This document shows positions 16,631 through 24,791 of a stretch of 64,000 bases of DNA, piece after piece. The DNA is taken from positions 1,484,761 to 1,548,760 of the forward strand of contig NZ_HF536773.1 of assembly GCF_000312665.1 (NCBI RefSeq), written 5' to 3'. Source of the DNA: Rhizobium mesoamericanum STM3625 (GTDB taxonomy: Bacteria; Pseudomonadota; Alphaproteobacteria; Rhizobiales; Rhizobiaceae). Every line of letters starts with the position of its first letter. The stretch's first letter is position 1. The notes under the pieces were generated by a model. The model was not told where the DNA came from. It did not search any database and was given only the letters and a program-made list of their open reading frames with translations. Position numbers and translations under genes: made by a program.

Positions 16631-16972
16631 ATGATCCTCGAGAAGTTTCCGTGCATCCGGCTGCTGGAGCCTCCGACGCCAATCGAACGCCTTCTCCGCG
16701 TCTAGGCAACGCCGGCGAGCGCCTCGCCGGGCCTAGGCTATGGGTAAAGGGTAACGATGCCTCCGGCCTGGGGGAGGCGGAAACAAGCTTAGAAAGCTAG
16801 AGTTCTTGCCCGGGCCGGCGGAAGCTGAAGGGTGCGATACATCTATCGCGGTGGGCGGTGTGCAGTCCAACTTTGCCCTCTTGGCGGCGACGGCCTGCGC
16901 GCGTGTTGGGATCTCCTGCGAACTCGTGCTCACAGATGGTGCCAATCCGCGACGGCGACTATCGTAACCGGT
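16631..16972 (+). pseudogene. D-cysteine desulfhydrase / ACC deaminase family remnant
   Basis: From the ATG at 16631 the plus strand reads MILEKFPCIRLLEPPTPIER before a stop. The adjacent frame then gives RLGNAGERLAGPRLWVKGND, and a further shift gives KLRKLEFLPGPAEAEGCD, then VGGVQSNFALLAATACARVG and SCELVLTDGA. This order matches the N-terminal third of PLP-dependent D-cysteine desulfhydrase (DcyD) and ACC deaminase, including the lysine that would hold PLP (KLRKLEF). About 110 of 330 residues remain, with two frame changes and one stop. DcyD releases sulfide from D-cysteine, so the gene may once have belonged to the sulfur functions at 7-14 kb. Confidence 0.7.
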
Positions 16973-17043
16973 GTTCCGCTCCCACGTTGATCTTGCCGCC
17001 CTGATCTGTGATCGACTCTATGGACGAGCACGGGAGTTTCTCC

Positions 17044-17305
17044 ATGGAGATTACATTGGAGGTTCTCACGACCAGGAGGTCGGGACGTGAGGTTCACCGG
17101 CATTGGCCGGACGAGGTCAAGGCGCAGATCGTTTCAGAAAGCCTTCGGCCAGGCGCGATGGTGAATGAGGTCGCCGAGCGACATGGCCTGAAGCAGATCC
17201 ACTCGCCTAGTTGACCAGCACGCTGACCGCCATCGTCAAGGGCCACAGGCAGAGCCGGATCGACGAGCTGATGCCGTGGAATTATTCGGGGCGAGCAAAC
17301 GGCTG
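17044..17305 (+). mobile_element. IS66-family element remnant (OrfA start joined to TnpC end)
   Basis: From the ATG at 17044 the first part reads RSGREVHRHWPDEVKAQIV and SLRPGAMVNEVAERHGLK, the start of IS66 OrfA with its helix-turn-helix. From about 17199 the sequence becomes DPLA, a stop, then LTSTLTAIVKGHRQSRIDEL and MPWNY, the C-terminal end of the IS66 transposase TnpC. About 2 kb between them, including OrfB and the DDE domain, has been lost. It cannot move by itself. A sliver of the same OrfA stretch occurs at 7070-7126. Confidence 0.75.
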
Positions 17306-17347
17306 AAGTCTACTGGTGGCCCTAAGCAGCCAATACATTCCATTGAG

Positions 17348-17737
17348 TTATTTCCCGATTAGAGCCAACTGCCGATTGAAATCAGAGGGATCGAAATAGT
17401 CGCGCCATACCGTGATCGCTCCCTCCACGACCGTGAGCGTACCCATGACCGGAAGTATGATTTTTCCGCCGCCCTCATGCAGGAAGACATCAAGCCGTTC
17501 GTTAAGGACGACATTTCCGGCCGCCGCGATCTGTGTCACCGTCCAATCAACCGTGAATGTCGTTCCAATTCCGAAATCCCGGTGAAACTTTCGGACGTTC
17601 TCCCGCCCGACGATATTCGGGAACGGTACGTTGTCATACAGCACGACTTCGGAAAGCATGGCGATCGCCTCGTCGATGTGGCCGGTGTTCCAGTGGCCGA
17701 AAAAGGTCATGGCTGTCTTGGTTGGGTCCGTCGACAT
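17348..17737 (-). CDS. NTF2-fold protein of the limonene-1,2-epoxide hydrolase/SnoaL type
   Basis: A 129-residue protein of the cone-shaped NTF2-like fold, close to limonene-1,2-epoxide hydrolases: FFGHWNTGHIDEAIAML, VPFPNIVGRENVRKFHRDF, NERLDVFLHEGGGKIILPV, and WRDYFDPSDFNRQL near the end. In the epoxide hydrolase an Asp-Arg-Asp triad activates water; the WRDYFD motif could supply two of these. It lies 80 bases downstream of an SDR gene on the same strand, under a divergent LysR regulator. The pair may detoxify or use a small terpenoid or cyclic compound. Substrate unknown. Confidence 0.7.
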   Translation of the reverse strand: MSTDPTKTAMTFFGHWNTGHIDEAIAMLSEVVLYDNVPFPNIVGRENVRKFHRDFGIGTTFTVDWTVTQIAAAGNVVLNERLDVFLHEGGGKIILPVMGTLTVVEGAITVWRDYFDPSDFNRQLALIGK

Positions 17738-17817
17738 TCAGTGAATTCCTTCTTGAAGGGTTCGAAAACCCGAGCGACAAATTTCAGAGAGTTCTGGCTC
17801 GCGATGCTGAAAAGCCT

Positions 17818-18558
17818 TCAGACCAGCCGCGATCCACCGTCTAGGTTGAGGGTCGCGCCGTTCATCCAGCCATTCGCCATCAAGAACACGACTGCCGCCC
17901 CGCCTTCCTCAGCGCTCCCGAGACGATGTAATGGCAATGTTGCCCTGAGGCCCTCGACAAAGGCATCGCGTGCGTCGCCAAGTGCCTTGCCAAGCAGTGG
18001 AGTATCGATCGGACCCGGCGAAAGGGTGTTCACGCGGCGCGGCGCGAGTTCCAACGCAAGGCCGCGTGCCAATGCTTCCATTGCCGCCGAAGCGGCAGCG
18101 AGAACGGCGGTCCCATAGGCATTCGGCCGGTCACCCAGTGCTCCGGAGATGAATGTCACGGAACCCTCGGAGGCGAGGCGGTCCCCAAGTGCCCGAAGAG
18201 TATATATCGCTGCCCAGATGCGTTCTTCGAACGCGCGGCGGAGATGGTCTACCTCGGCTTCCAGCACCTTGCCGACCACGAAGCTTCCGGCCAGCAAGAC
18301 GAGGTGATCGACATGCTCGATGTCAGCGAGCGCGGATTCGATGGTTTCGCGCTTGGTCACATCCGCGGCCCTCCAGCCACTGAGGCCATGTTGTTCTGCG
18401 GCTTCTTTTGCCCGTTCGGCGTCAAATCCGACCACGATGACCCTTGCGCCGAAGGACTTGGCTTGAGTGGCTGCGGCGAGCCCGATCCCCGAGGTGCCGC
18501 CGACGATGAGTATGGTCTTGCCTGAAAGCGTATCCGAGATGTTTGATTGAGTGCCCAT
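17818..18558 (-). CDS. Short-chain dehydrogenase/reductase with an atypical active site
   Basis: A 246-residue SDR. The NAD(P)-binding motif GGTSGIGLA is near residue 17, and VNTLSPGPIDTPLLG and FLMANGWMNGATLNLDGGS are typical of classical SDRs. The usual catalytic Tyr-x-x-x-Lys is not found; after SGALGDRPNAYGTAV there is no lysine four residues beyond the tyrosine. Activity may therefore rely on other residues, as in a known non-canonical SDR subgroup. I chose the ATG at 18558 with GGAG upstream; a longer reading runs into the divergent promoter. The gene faces the LysR gene at 18664 and probably heads an operon with the NTF2-fold gene. Confidence 0.8.
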   Translation of the reverse strand: MGTQSNISDTLSGKTILIVGGTSGIGLAAATQAKSFGARVIVVGFDAERAKEAAEQHGLSGWRAADVTKRETIESALADIEHVDHLVLLAGSFVVGKVLEAEVDHLRRAFEERIWAAIYTLRALGDRLASEGSVTFISGALGDRPNAYGTAVLAAASAAMEALARGLALELAPRRVNTLSPGPIDTPLLGKALGDARDAFVEGLRATLPLHRLGSAEEGGAAVVFLMANGWMNGATLNLDGGSRLV

Positions 18559-18613
18559 CGCTCTGGCTCCGTTTTGGAGGCGCTCGATTGCGCCGATGGC
18601 CAGAAAGTAATTC

Positions 18614-18635
18614 CAATTCCCTCGATTGATAATTG
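18614..18635. promoter_or_regulatory. Inverted repeat in the SDR/LysR divergent promoter
   Basis: CAATT (18614-18618) and AATTG (18631-18635) form an inverted repeat with a 12-base spacer in the 105-base gap between the divergent SDR and LysR genes. It contains the T-N11-A spacing of LysR boxes. It is the only dyad I see in this gap and is a good candidate operator. Confidence 0.4.
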
Positions 18636-18663
18636 CCCCAATATTCGCTTTACTCATGCCATC

Positions 18664-19605
18664 ATGGCACAAATCGGTATAGAACGTCTCACGGGCCTGA
18701 TTGCATTTGCGCGGGCCGCATCCCTTGGAAGCTACACGGCGGCAGCCCGCGCGCTCGCGGTGTCACCGTCGGCCGTCAGCAAGAGCGTCCAGCGGCTCGA
18801 GCAGCAGCTCGGCATCGTCCTATTCCTCCGTACCACGCGCTCTCTGACGCTTACGCCGGAGGGCCGCGATCTGCACGATCGCGCCTTGCGTCTCTTGCGG
18901 GAAGCCGAAGATATCGAGCAGGCCGCAATGGCTGCCCGCGCCGAACCGTCCGGCATTCTCCGGATATCCGCTCCACTTCCGGTCGGCGTGCATATACTCG
19001 GCCCGGCGCTTCCTAGCTTGCGCGCACGCCATCCGAAACTCGCAATCGATCTGCGCCTGGGAGATCAGTTCGTGGACATGATCGAGGAGGGTATAGACGT
19101 CGCCATTCGGGTTGGAGCACTGGCCGACTCCCGTTTGAAGTCCCGACGGCTTGCGCCGCATCGCCTTTGCGCCTTTGCTTCGCCAGAGTATTTGAGACGA
19201 CGAGGTACACCTCGGCATCCTGACGAACTTGCGGGGCATGACTGCGTCAATTTTCGCTTCCAGAGCTCGGGCCAGACACTTCGCTGGCCCTTTGCATCAG
19301 GAAAACGAGTCTTCGAGGCTACGCCAGAGATTGGGATCACGGTGGACACAAGCGATGGTGTCGCCGCTGTCCTCGTCGCCGGCGGCGGCGTCGGCATCTC
19401 TCCAACCTACATCGCCGCGCCATATGTGAAACGCGGCGAACTCGTGCCGATCCTCTCCGCCTTCGCCGTCGACCGCTCCAGCATGATTGCGCTCTGGCCA
19501 GAGAGCCGCCGCGCCAATCCGAATGTCAAAGCATTCCTGACATTTCTCGATGAAGTTTTCCCGGCGCGCCCACCTTGGGACGAAGTGGTATTTGCCGGAC
19601 AGTAG
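18664..19605 (+). CDS. LysR-type transcriptional regulator
   Basis: A 313-residue regulator. The helix-turn-helix (SYTAAARALAVSPSAVSKSV) spans about residues 20-40, followed by the linker helix and a periplasmic-binding-like effector domain with VAAVLVAGGGVGISPTYIAA near the C terminus. It most resembles the large group that controls a divergent dehydrogenase gene. It is transcribed away from the SDR gene and probably controls it in response to the SDR substrate. The ATG at 18664 is the first in-frame ATG giving the canonical N terminus. Confidence 0.87.
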   Translation: MAQIGIERLTGLIAFARAASLGSYTAAARALAVSPSAVSKSVQRLEQQLGIVLFLRTTRSLTLTPEGRDLHDRALRLLREAEDIEQAAMAARAEPSGILRISAPLPVGVHILGPALPSLRARHPKLAIDLRLGDQFVDMIEEGIDVAIRVGALADSRLKSRRLAPHRLCAFASPEYLRRRGTPRHPDELAGHDCVNFRFQSSGQTLRWPFASGKRVFEATPEIGITVDTSDGVAAVLVAGGGVGISPTYIAAPYVKRGELVPILSAFAVDRSSMIALWPESRRANPNVKAFLTFLDEVFPARPPWDEVVFAGQ

Positions 19606-20092
19606 TGTTGCGCGTCTGGCGCTATCAGCTCGACAAGTGCGGTGACCGCTATTGGCGCATTCTTGCCATCAATGTCGCAGCGGTAGTTTTCGGAACGACC
19701 TATCGCGCCCGGTCACTGTGCGAGGAAAACACCCGTCATCGACCGTCAGCGAAATGGAAACGTCCTCCTTGATGAGTAGTTGGCGTGAAGATACTTCGGC
19801 TCTCTACCGACCAACGCCCCGCAGAGTTCGTCGAGTCTATTCAACGTTGTATCGACGTTGGCTGATCTTCATGTAGAGATATAGCGTTGCCACTTTGTCC
19901 ATGGCAGACCAACCAATCGATGGCCGATCTCCACCCCCAATCAGAGCTTCCAAAGTGTACGGTTGAAGGAATCAGCGGGCTCTGCCACCATTCGAAAGTT
20001 CCCTTGATTCCGGAACGGGCCGTCAATGTTGGGCGTGAACCATGACGGCTGCGAATGAACCTGTCTAAGCCAGAAACCGCGAGGGAAAAGCG
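19606..20092. other. Intergenic region with no recognised gene
   Basis: This 487-base stretch lies between the LysR gene and a small ORF. All six frames give only short, unfamiliar readings. I see no transposase, tRNA or obvious repeat. Confidence 0.35.
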
Positions 20093-20290
20093 ATGACAGC
20101 TGCCGAGAAAAGGCCAGACCTTCAGTTCGATGCCGTTGAACAGGCGATTGCTTGGCATTCGGGTGACATGAGGGCCGCCATAGCCATGCTGATTGACGAC
20201 TGCAGGCACCTTAGAGATCAGCTCGACACCGCTCAGAAATGCATGAGCAAAGGCCTGACACGAGGTTGGGTTCCAAGTCCCGAGCGCTAG
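20093..20290 (+). CDS. Small conserved-looking hypothetical protein
   Basis: A 65-residue protein (AVEQAIAWHSGDMRAAIAML, then CRHLRDQLDTAQKCMSKGLT, ending GWVPSPER). The plan of acidic N terminus, GD-x-RAAI helix and SxGxTRGWxP end resembles small hypothetical proteins I associate with rhizobial genomes. A purine-rich GAGGG sequence precedes the ATG. It is predicted to be helical and cytoplasmic. No function is known to me. Confidence 0.6.
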   Translation: MTAAEKRPDLQFDAVEQAIAWHSGDMRAAIAMLIDDCRHLRDQLDTAQKCMSKGLTRGWVPSPER

Positions 20291-20399
20291 AGCGGCAATC
20301 GGCGGGTATTCGCGTGCTGCAGGGCAGGTACTCGATTCTTGTCGTTCTTTAGATGACGCTAATCGTCTATATCACCGCGACCAGATACGAAGGAACACG

Positions 20400-20576
20400 A
20401 TGACAAAGAAGCTGAACTCGCTGGAGGCGACAAGGGACTGCGTCTTGACCGCCCGCCCGTTCAAGGGAGCTTTCATGTACATGGCGGTTGCGGCCGCGGT
20501 CACGGCTTGGTCAATGACGTCAACGCATAAAGCGCCGATGCCTGCGGACGAACAGGTCGCGACGGTCATTCACTAA
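20400..20576 (+). CDS. Possible small single-pass membrane peptide
   Basis: A 58-codon reading frame starts at ATG 20400 after an AAGGA sequence and ends at TAA 20574-20576. It begins MTKKLNSLEATRD, has a hydrophobic stretch AFMYMAVAAAVTAWSM (about residues 24-39) and ends with a polar tail. A basic start, one short membrane-like helix and a ribosome-binding site make it plausible, but there is no family evidence. Confidence 0.35.
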   Translation: MTKKLNSLEATRDCVLTARPFKGAFMYMAVAAAVTAWSMTSTHKAPMPADEQVATVIH

Positions 20577-20986
20577 CTTGGAAGGTTCCCGCCGGTTACG
20601 GGCGGGGAGATAGCAATCGGCATATAATGTTCGATTAACGTCTCGACGTACCGACGATAGGCCTCCACCATGGGGCGTGACCTTCCGGAGCGATGATCTC
20701 GACTTGGCCGCCTCACTGGTAGAGAATGGGCGCGGTCAGGCGGTACTGGACGATCTGCAGCCGTTCAAAAGCACTATCCAAATTTCTTCGGCGTCGATCT
20801 GAGAATGACCTGACCGACGCAAGAATGACGCCTTTGCGACTACAAGAGTATGGGAGCGGAGTGCGTTGTTCTCGCGGAAGTCGATCCATTATTTTTGACT
20901 TTGCGCTAGGATTTCGCGAGACCGACCTCAGTCAAGTCCGGATGCCGAGCACTCCATCCCTAATCGTCGAAACCGCAAAAATACAT
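20577..20986. other. Intergenic region with no recognised gene
   Basis: This 410-base stretch contains no reading frame I can support. It ends at the terminator hairpin of the ABC transporter operon. Confidence 0.35.
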
Positions 20987-21011
20987 AAAGGGCGCCACTA
21001 GGCCGCCCTTT
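20987..21011 (-). terminator. Rho-independent terminator of the ABC/tautomerase operon
   Basis: AAAGGGCG (20987-20994) and CGCCCTTT (21004-21011) form an 8-base-pair stem with a 9-base loop, 23 bases after the permease stop. Read on the minus strand, the stem is followed by a T-rich stretch (TATGTATTTTT). Confidence 0.75.
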
Positions 21012-21033
21012 AGCACTTCCAAGCAATGATCGT

Positions 21034-21810
21034 TCAAGCGGGTCGTTCTTCTCCAGGTCGCGGCTTCCACGTGATGAGACGCTTTTCGGCTACATCGAGG
21101 AACAGGTCGATGATGAGGACGAACACCGCGAGGATAATGATGCCGCCGAACACGCCCACTGCGTCGAAATTGCCTTCAGAGCGTGCGATCAGGTAGCCAA
21201 GGCCGGCGGATGCGCCCAGGTATTCGCCGATGATTGCGCCGACTACAGCGAACCCCACGGAGGTACGGAGCGAGGAAAGAATCCAGGTTGCCGCTGCTGG
21301 GAAGTAGACGTGCCTTAGCAGCTCGGACCGCCTCGCCCCGAGGATACGGGTATTCGACAGAACGACCGGGTTTACTTCGCGGACGCCCTGAAGGGCGTTG
21401 AAGAATGTGACGAAAAAGACCAGCGTGACCGCCAGGGCTACCTTCGACCACAGGCCGAGTCCTAGCCACAGGACGAAAATAGGAGCAAGCACCACGCGGG
21501 GGATCGCGTTGACGGCCTTGATGAACGGGTCGAGGATGCGCGAAATGGAGGGGCTCAACCCGAGCCATACGCCGGCGGCGACACCAAGACCGGTCCCGAT
21601 GAGATAGCCGAGTACAGTCTCGCTAAGCGTAATGCCGACGTGTTTGTAGAAACCCGGATCGCTAATCCAGCTGACCACCTGGTTTACGATGTCATAGGGT
21701 GCCGGGAAGAAGAAGCGATCGATGACGCCAGATGTGACGCCCACCTGCCAAGCGCCCAGGATTACAGCCAGCAGTGTGATTTGGATTAGGCGGACATTAA
21801 TGGCGTGCAT
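21034..21810 (-). CDS. ABC transporter permease, SsuC/TauC (nitrate/sulfonate/taurine) type
   Basis: A 258-residue inner-membrane protein with about six hydrophobic helices and the coupling loop LGARRSELLRHVYFPAAATW that docks on the ATPase. FVTFFNALQGVREVNP and GEYLGASAGLGYLI are typical of the SsuC/TauC/ThiX group. Its start overlaps the ATPase gene by 14 bases, and it is the last gene of a four-gene operon. The partner binding protein and the tautomerase suggest that the cargo is a small organic anion, not necessarily a sulfonate. Confidence 0.88.
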   Translation of the reverse strand: MHAINVRLIQITLLAVILGAWQVGVTSGVIDRFFFPAPYDIVNQVVSWISDPGFYKHVGITLSETVLGYLIGTGLGVAAGVWLGLSPSISRILDPFIKAVNAIPRVVLAPIFVLWLGLGLWSKVALAVTLVFFVTFFNALQGVREVNPVVLSNTRILGARRSELLRHVYFPAAATWILSSLRTSVGFAVVGAIIGEYLGASAGLGYLIARSEGNFDAVGVFGGIIILAVFVLIIDLFLDVAEKRLITWKPRPGEERPA

Positions 21811-22618
21811 AGCTTTTCTCCACTTCGCCCCGTAGGGACGCCCAAATATCGCGGTAAAGGGTCATGAACTTGGGATCGAGTTTGATCTCGGCCACATCTC
21901 TCGGACGTTCGAGGTCGACACCGAAGCTTTCGATCACCCGGCTGCGTGGTCCGGCCGCCAGAACCACCACACGATCGCCCAGTGCGATAGCCTCTTCTAG
22001 GTCGTGCGTGATCATGACCACGGCGCGACGGTCTTCTTGCCAAAGCTTGAGCAGTTCGTTCTGCATGAGGTGGCGAGTATGTATGTCCAGCGCCGAGAAC
22101 GGCTCATCCATCAAGATGACCTTGGGCTCGGTGATCAGAGCCTGCGCCATCTGTACGCGCTTGCGCTGGCCGCCCGACAGTTGGTGGGGGAAGCGTCCTT
22201 CGAAACCCTTGAGTCCCACTTTCTCCAACCAGGCCATGACCTTGCGATGACGCTCTTCGGCTGCCACGCCGCGAAACAACAGGCCCAACTCCACATTTTG
22301 ATATGCCGTCTTCCAGGGCAGCAAGGCGTCCTGCTGGAACAAGTACCCGATGTTGTTTTGGACGTCCTTGACGGGCGCCCCATCAATGCAGACTTCTCCT
22401 TTCGCCGGCTTCAGAAGGCCCGCGATCGCATTGAGAATTGTCGATTTTCCGCAACCCGTGGGCCCCACAATGGCAAGGAATTCGCCATTGCCGACGGTGA
22501 GGTTCACGTTTTCGACTGCGACAAAGGACCCGAACGCCATGGTGACGTTGTCTATGGTGACCATCGGGGGAAGGCTAAGCTGAGACACCGCCTCGATTTT
22601 CATTACTGCGTTTGCCAT
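21797..22618 (-). CDS. ABC transporter ATPase, SsuB/TauB type
   Basis: A 273-residue ATPase. Walker A is GPTGCGKST, the Q-loop is in YLFQQDALLPWKTAYQNVE, the signature is LSGGQRKR, Walker B is VILMDEPFSALD, and the switch histidine is in MITHDLEEAIALGD. DALLPW is characteristic of the nitrate/sulfonate/taurine subfamily. I chose the ATG at 22618 because the longer reading is arginine- and serine-rich without family character and overlaps the binding-protein gene. It lies between the binding protein and the permease and energises that importer. Confidence 0.9.
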   Translation of the reverse strand: MANAVMKIEAVSQLSLPPMVTIDNVTMAFGSFVAVENVNLTVGNGEFLAIVGPTGCGKSTILNAIAGLLKPAKGEVCIDGAPVKDVQNNIGYLFQQDALLPWKTAYQNVELGLLFRGVAAEERHRKVMAWLEKVGLKGFEGRFPHQLSGGQRKRVQMAQALITEPKVILMDEPFSALDIHTRHLMQNELLKLWQEDRRAVVMITHDLEEAIALGDRVVVLAAGPRSRVIESFGVDLERPRDVAEIKLDPKFMTLYRDIWASLRGEVEKSYARH

Positions 22619-22628
22619 ATTACACCCC

Positions 22629-23633
22629 TTAGTTTTCGGCACTATGGCCCGCGGCTTCGACGAACTTGTTTGTATACGTCGTGTTAAGGTCAATCGTGGC
22701 CTTGCCGACGCTCTCGTTGAAGCTCCTGAGGACTGCGAGTGGAACCTCGAGGTCAGCGGGCGTGAACCGGCCGTCCTGCGAGAAGATTGCCTTCGCGTTC
22801 TCGACAGCCTTGATGTACGTCTGCTTGTCGCCCGAAACAAAGTCATCCGGGAGCTGGGCTACGATCTCCTCAGCAGAGTGATCCTTCATCCAGTGAAGTG
22901 CCTTCACGGTCGCATTGGTGACCTTCTGAATTACCTCAGGATGCTCGTTGATGTAGTCTTGGCTGGCATAAAGGACGGATGTTGGATAGATGCCTCCGTA
23001 TACAGCCTTGGCACCTTCGTCGCTTCTTGCGTCGATTAGGATTTTGCCCAGCCCACGCTCAACGACGATCGTGGCGGCGGGGTCATAGTTGACCAGAAGG
23101 TCGATCTTCCCTTGCTGGAGAGCGGCTACAGCCGCAGCACCCGAGCCGACGCCGATAATCGAGATGTCATTGTCAGTCAGGCCATGCTGCTTCAGGTAAT
23201 AGCGAATAAAGAAGTCAGATGAGGAACCGGGCGAGGTGATGCCGACATTCTTGCCTTTGATGGTCTCAGGTTTCGCGGGATCGAAATCGGTGTCGTTCTT
23301 GCCAGCGAGAACAAGGCCTGAATTCCTTGCGAGCTGGACGAAGCCTACGACATGCTTCCCTTGGGACTGCATCTGGATTGTGTGGTCGTAAAAGCCGACA
23401 GCGACATCGGTCGAACCGGCCACCAGCGCCTGAAGGACTTTCGAGCCACCCTGAGCGAAGTTCTCAGTCGTGACGTCCAAACCCTCCTCCTTGTAGAACC
23501 CTAAGCTTTCAGCCACCGGGAAGGGCAGGTTGTTTAGATTGTAGGAGCCCACACTCATGCGAACAGAGTCGGCGGCATGAGCTGCGGTAGTGAGGGACAG
23601 CGCGGTAGCTGCTGCCAAGAGATATTTACGCAT
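22629..23633 (-). CDS. ABC transporter substrate-binding protein, NMT1/SsuA type
   Basis: A 334-residue periplasmic protein with a Sec signal peptide (about residues 1-20, ending AHA). The NMT1/SsuA fold follows: FPVAESLGFYKEEGLDV, LVAGSTDVAVGFYDHT, GKNVGITSPGSSSDFFIRY and ALQQGKIDLLVNYDP. Proteins of this fold bind taurine, sulfonates, thiamine precursors, phthalate or other aromatic acids, so the fold alone does not give the ligand. It is transcribed just after the PrpF/GalD-like tautomerase gene and before the ATPase. This suggests uptake of the acid that the tautomerase pathway uses. Confidence 0.88.
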   Translation of the reverse strand: MRKYLLAAATALSLTTAAHAADSVRMSVGSYNLNNLPFPVAESLGFYKEEGLDVTTENFAQGGSKVLQALVAGSTDVAVGFYDHTIQMQSQGKHVVGFVQLARNSGLVLAGKNDTDFDPAKPETIKGKNVGITSPGSSSDFFIRYYLKQHGLTDNDISIIGVGSGAAAVAALQQGKIDLLVNYDPAATIVVERGLGKILIDARSDEGAKAVYGGIYPTSVLYASQDYINEHPEVIQKVTNATVKALHWMKDHSAEEIVAQLPDDFVSGDKQTYIKAVENAKAIFSQDGRFTPADLEVPLAVLRSFNESVGKATIDLNTTYTNKFVEAAGHSAEN

Positions 23634-23674
23634 GAGATTTCCTCCCTATGTGCTCCGGTCCTCGCCGGAGCGGG

Positions 23675-24757
23675 TTATGCAGCGTTTTCAACACGCTCGT
23701 TCGGCTTAGCGAAGGCGTATCCTTCGAATAGTCTCCTCGCGGTCCTAACCAGGCCCGCGACTGTCGATCCGTTTCGGGTCTCCAGTTGCACGTCGATACG
23801 TCCGCTGGGGTGTTCGATACGAACCAGCGTCGGCAGTAGTTGCTCGCCGACGATTTGTGCTGCTACGGTTCCTGAGGTCGTAGCCGCCGTGGCAATCCCG
23901 ACTGCACCTGTGGTAGCGAGAGCAGGGTGGCAGTCATTGGGCATAAAATATCTCACTGATATCGTTCCGCCCTTCTTGGCCGGGGAAATCAGAACGGGCT
24001 TCGGGATGACCATGTCGGACACATCTCCCATTCCCATCAAAAGACCTGCTTCAGTCCGAATGGACGCGAGGCGGTCGATGAGTTGACGGTTCGCCGATAG
24101 AGACTCAGCGTCTTCGTAGCCGGTTACGCCCACGTCTGCGGCGCGAATAAGAACCATGGGGATTGCGCAATCGATCGCGGTAATTTCGACCCCGTCGATA
24201 ACGTCTAGCGGCTTCCCGGTAGGAAAGAGCCTTCCCGTCTTCGCGCCCGCCGCGTCCAGGAAGGTGAGGGCAATCGGAGCCGCGAGGCCCGGGACTCCAT
24301 CAATCGACGCATCGCCCAGGTAGATAACTTCGCCTTTTCGGGTCGGGACCTTCGCCTCGATGATCTTTCCCGTGTTCACGTTATGAATCCGTACGAGCGT
24401 GTCAAAATTGCCGGCCGGCACGAGACCGGCCTCGATCGCGAATGGACCAACAGCGGCGAGCATGTTGCCGCAGTTTGGTGAGTAGTCCACGATCTGTCGG
24501 TCGGTACGCACCTGGGCGAACAGATAGTCGATGTCTGCCTCCGGAACGCTGGCCGGACCGATGATTGCAACTTTTGACGTCACCGGGTTTCCTCCTCCGA
24601 TTCCATCAATTTGCAACGGGTGCCCTGATCCCATTATGGAAAGCAGCGTTGCGTCGCGACCAGCTTGGTCCGAGGGCAAATCGGAAGCCAGAAAAAAAGG
24701 ACCCCGCGAAGTGCCGCCGCGCATAAGGACGCAAGGTATGCGTATCAGATCGTTCAT
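23675..24757 (-). CDS. PrpF/GalD-family isomerase (4-oxalomesaconate tautomerase-like)
   Basis: A 360-residue protein of the PrpF family: PCVLMRGGTSRGPFF at the start, IDGIGGGNPVTSKVAIIG, and DYSPNCGNMLAAVGPFAIE with the active-site-region cysteine. In GalD this enzyme isomerises 4-oxalomesaconate from protocatechuate or gallate cleavage; in PrpF it isomerises aconitate. It is the first gene of an operon with an SsuABC-type importer and lies opposite a LysR regulator. No ring-cleavage dioxygenase or hydratase gene is in the window, so it either serves a pathway encoded elsewhere or acts directly on the imported di- or tricarboxylate. Confidence 0.85.
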   Translation of the reverse strand: MNDLIRIPCVLMRGGTSRGPFFLASDLPSDQAGRDATLLSIMGSGHPLQIDGIGGGNPVTSKVAIIGPASVPEADIDYLFAQVRTDRQIVDYSPNCGNMLAAVGPFAIEAGLVPAGNFDTLVRIHNVNTGKIIEAKVPTRKGEVIYLGDASIDGVPGLAAPIALTFLDAAGAKTGRLFPTGKPLDVIDGVEITAIDCAIPMVLIRAADVGVTGYEDAESLSANRQLIDRLASIRTEAGLLMGMGDVSDMVIPKPVLISPAKKGGTISVRYFMPNDCHPALATTGAVGIATAATTSGTVAAQIVGEQLLPTLVRIEHPSGRIDVQLETRNGSTVAGLVRTARRLFEGYAFAKPNERVENAA

Positions 24758-24791
24758 TACGTGTCCTCGAATATTGCGTAAGCCGGAACAA

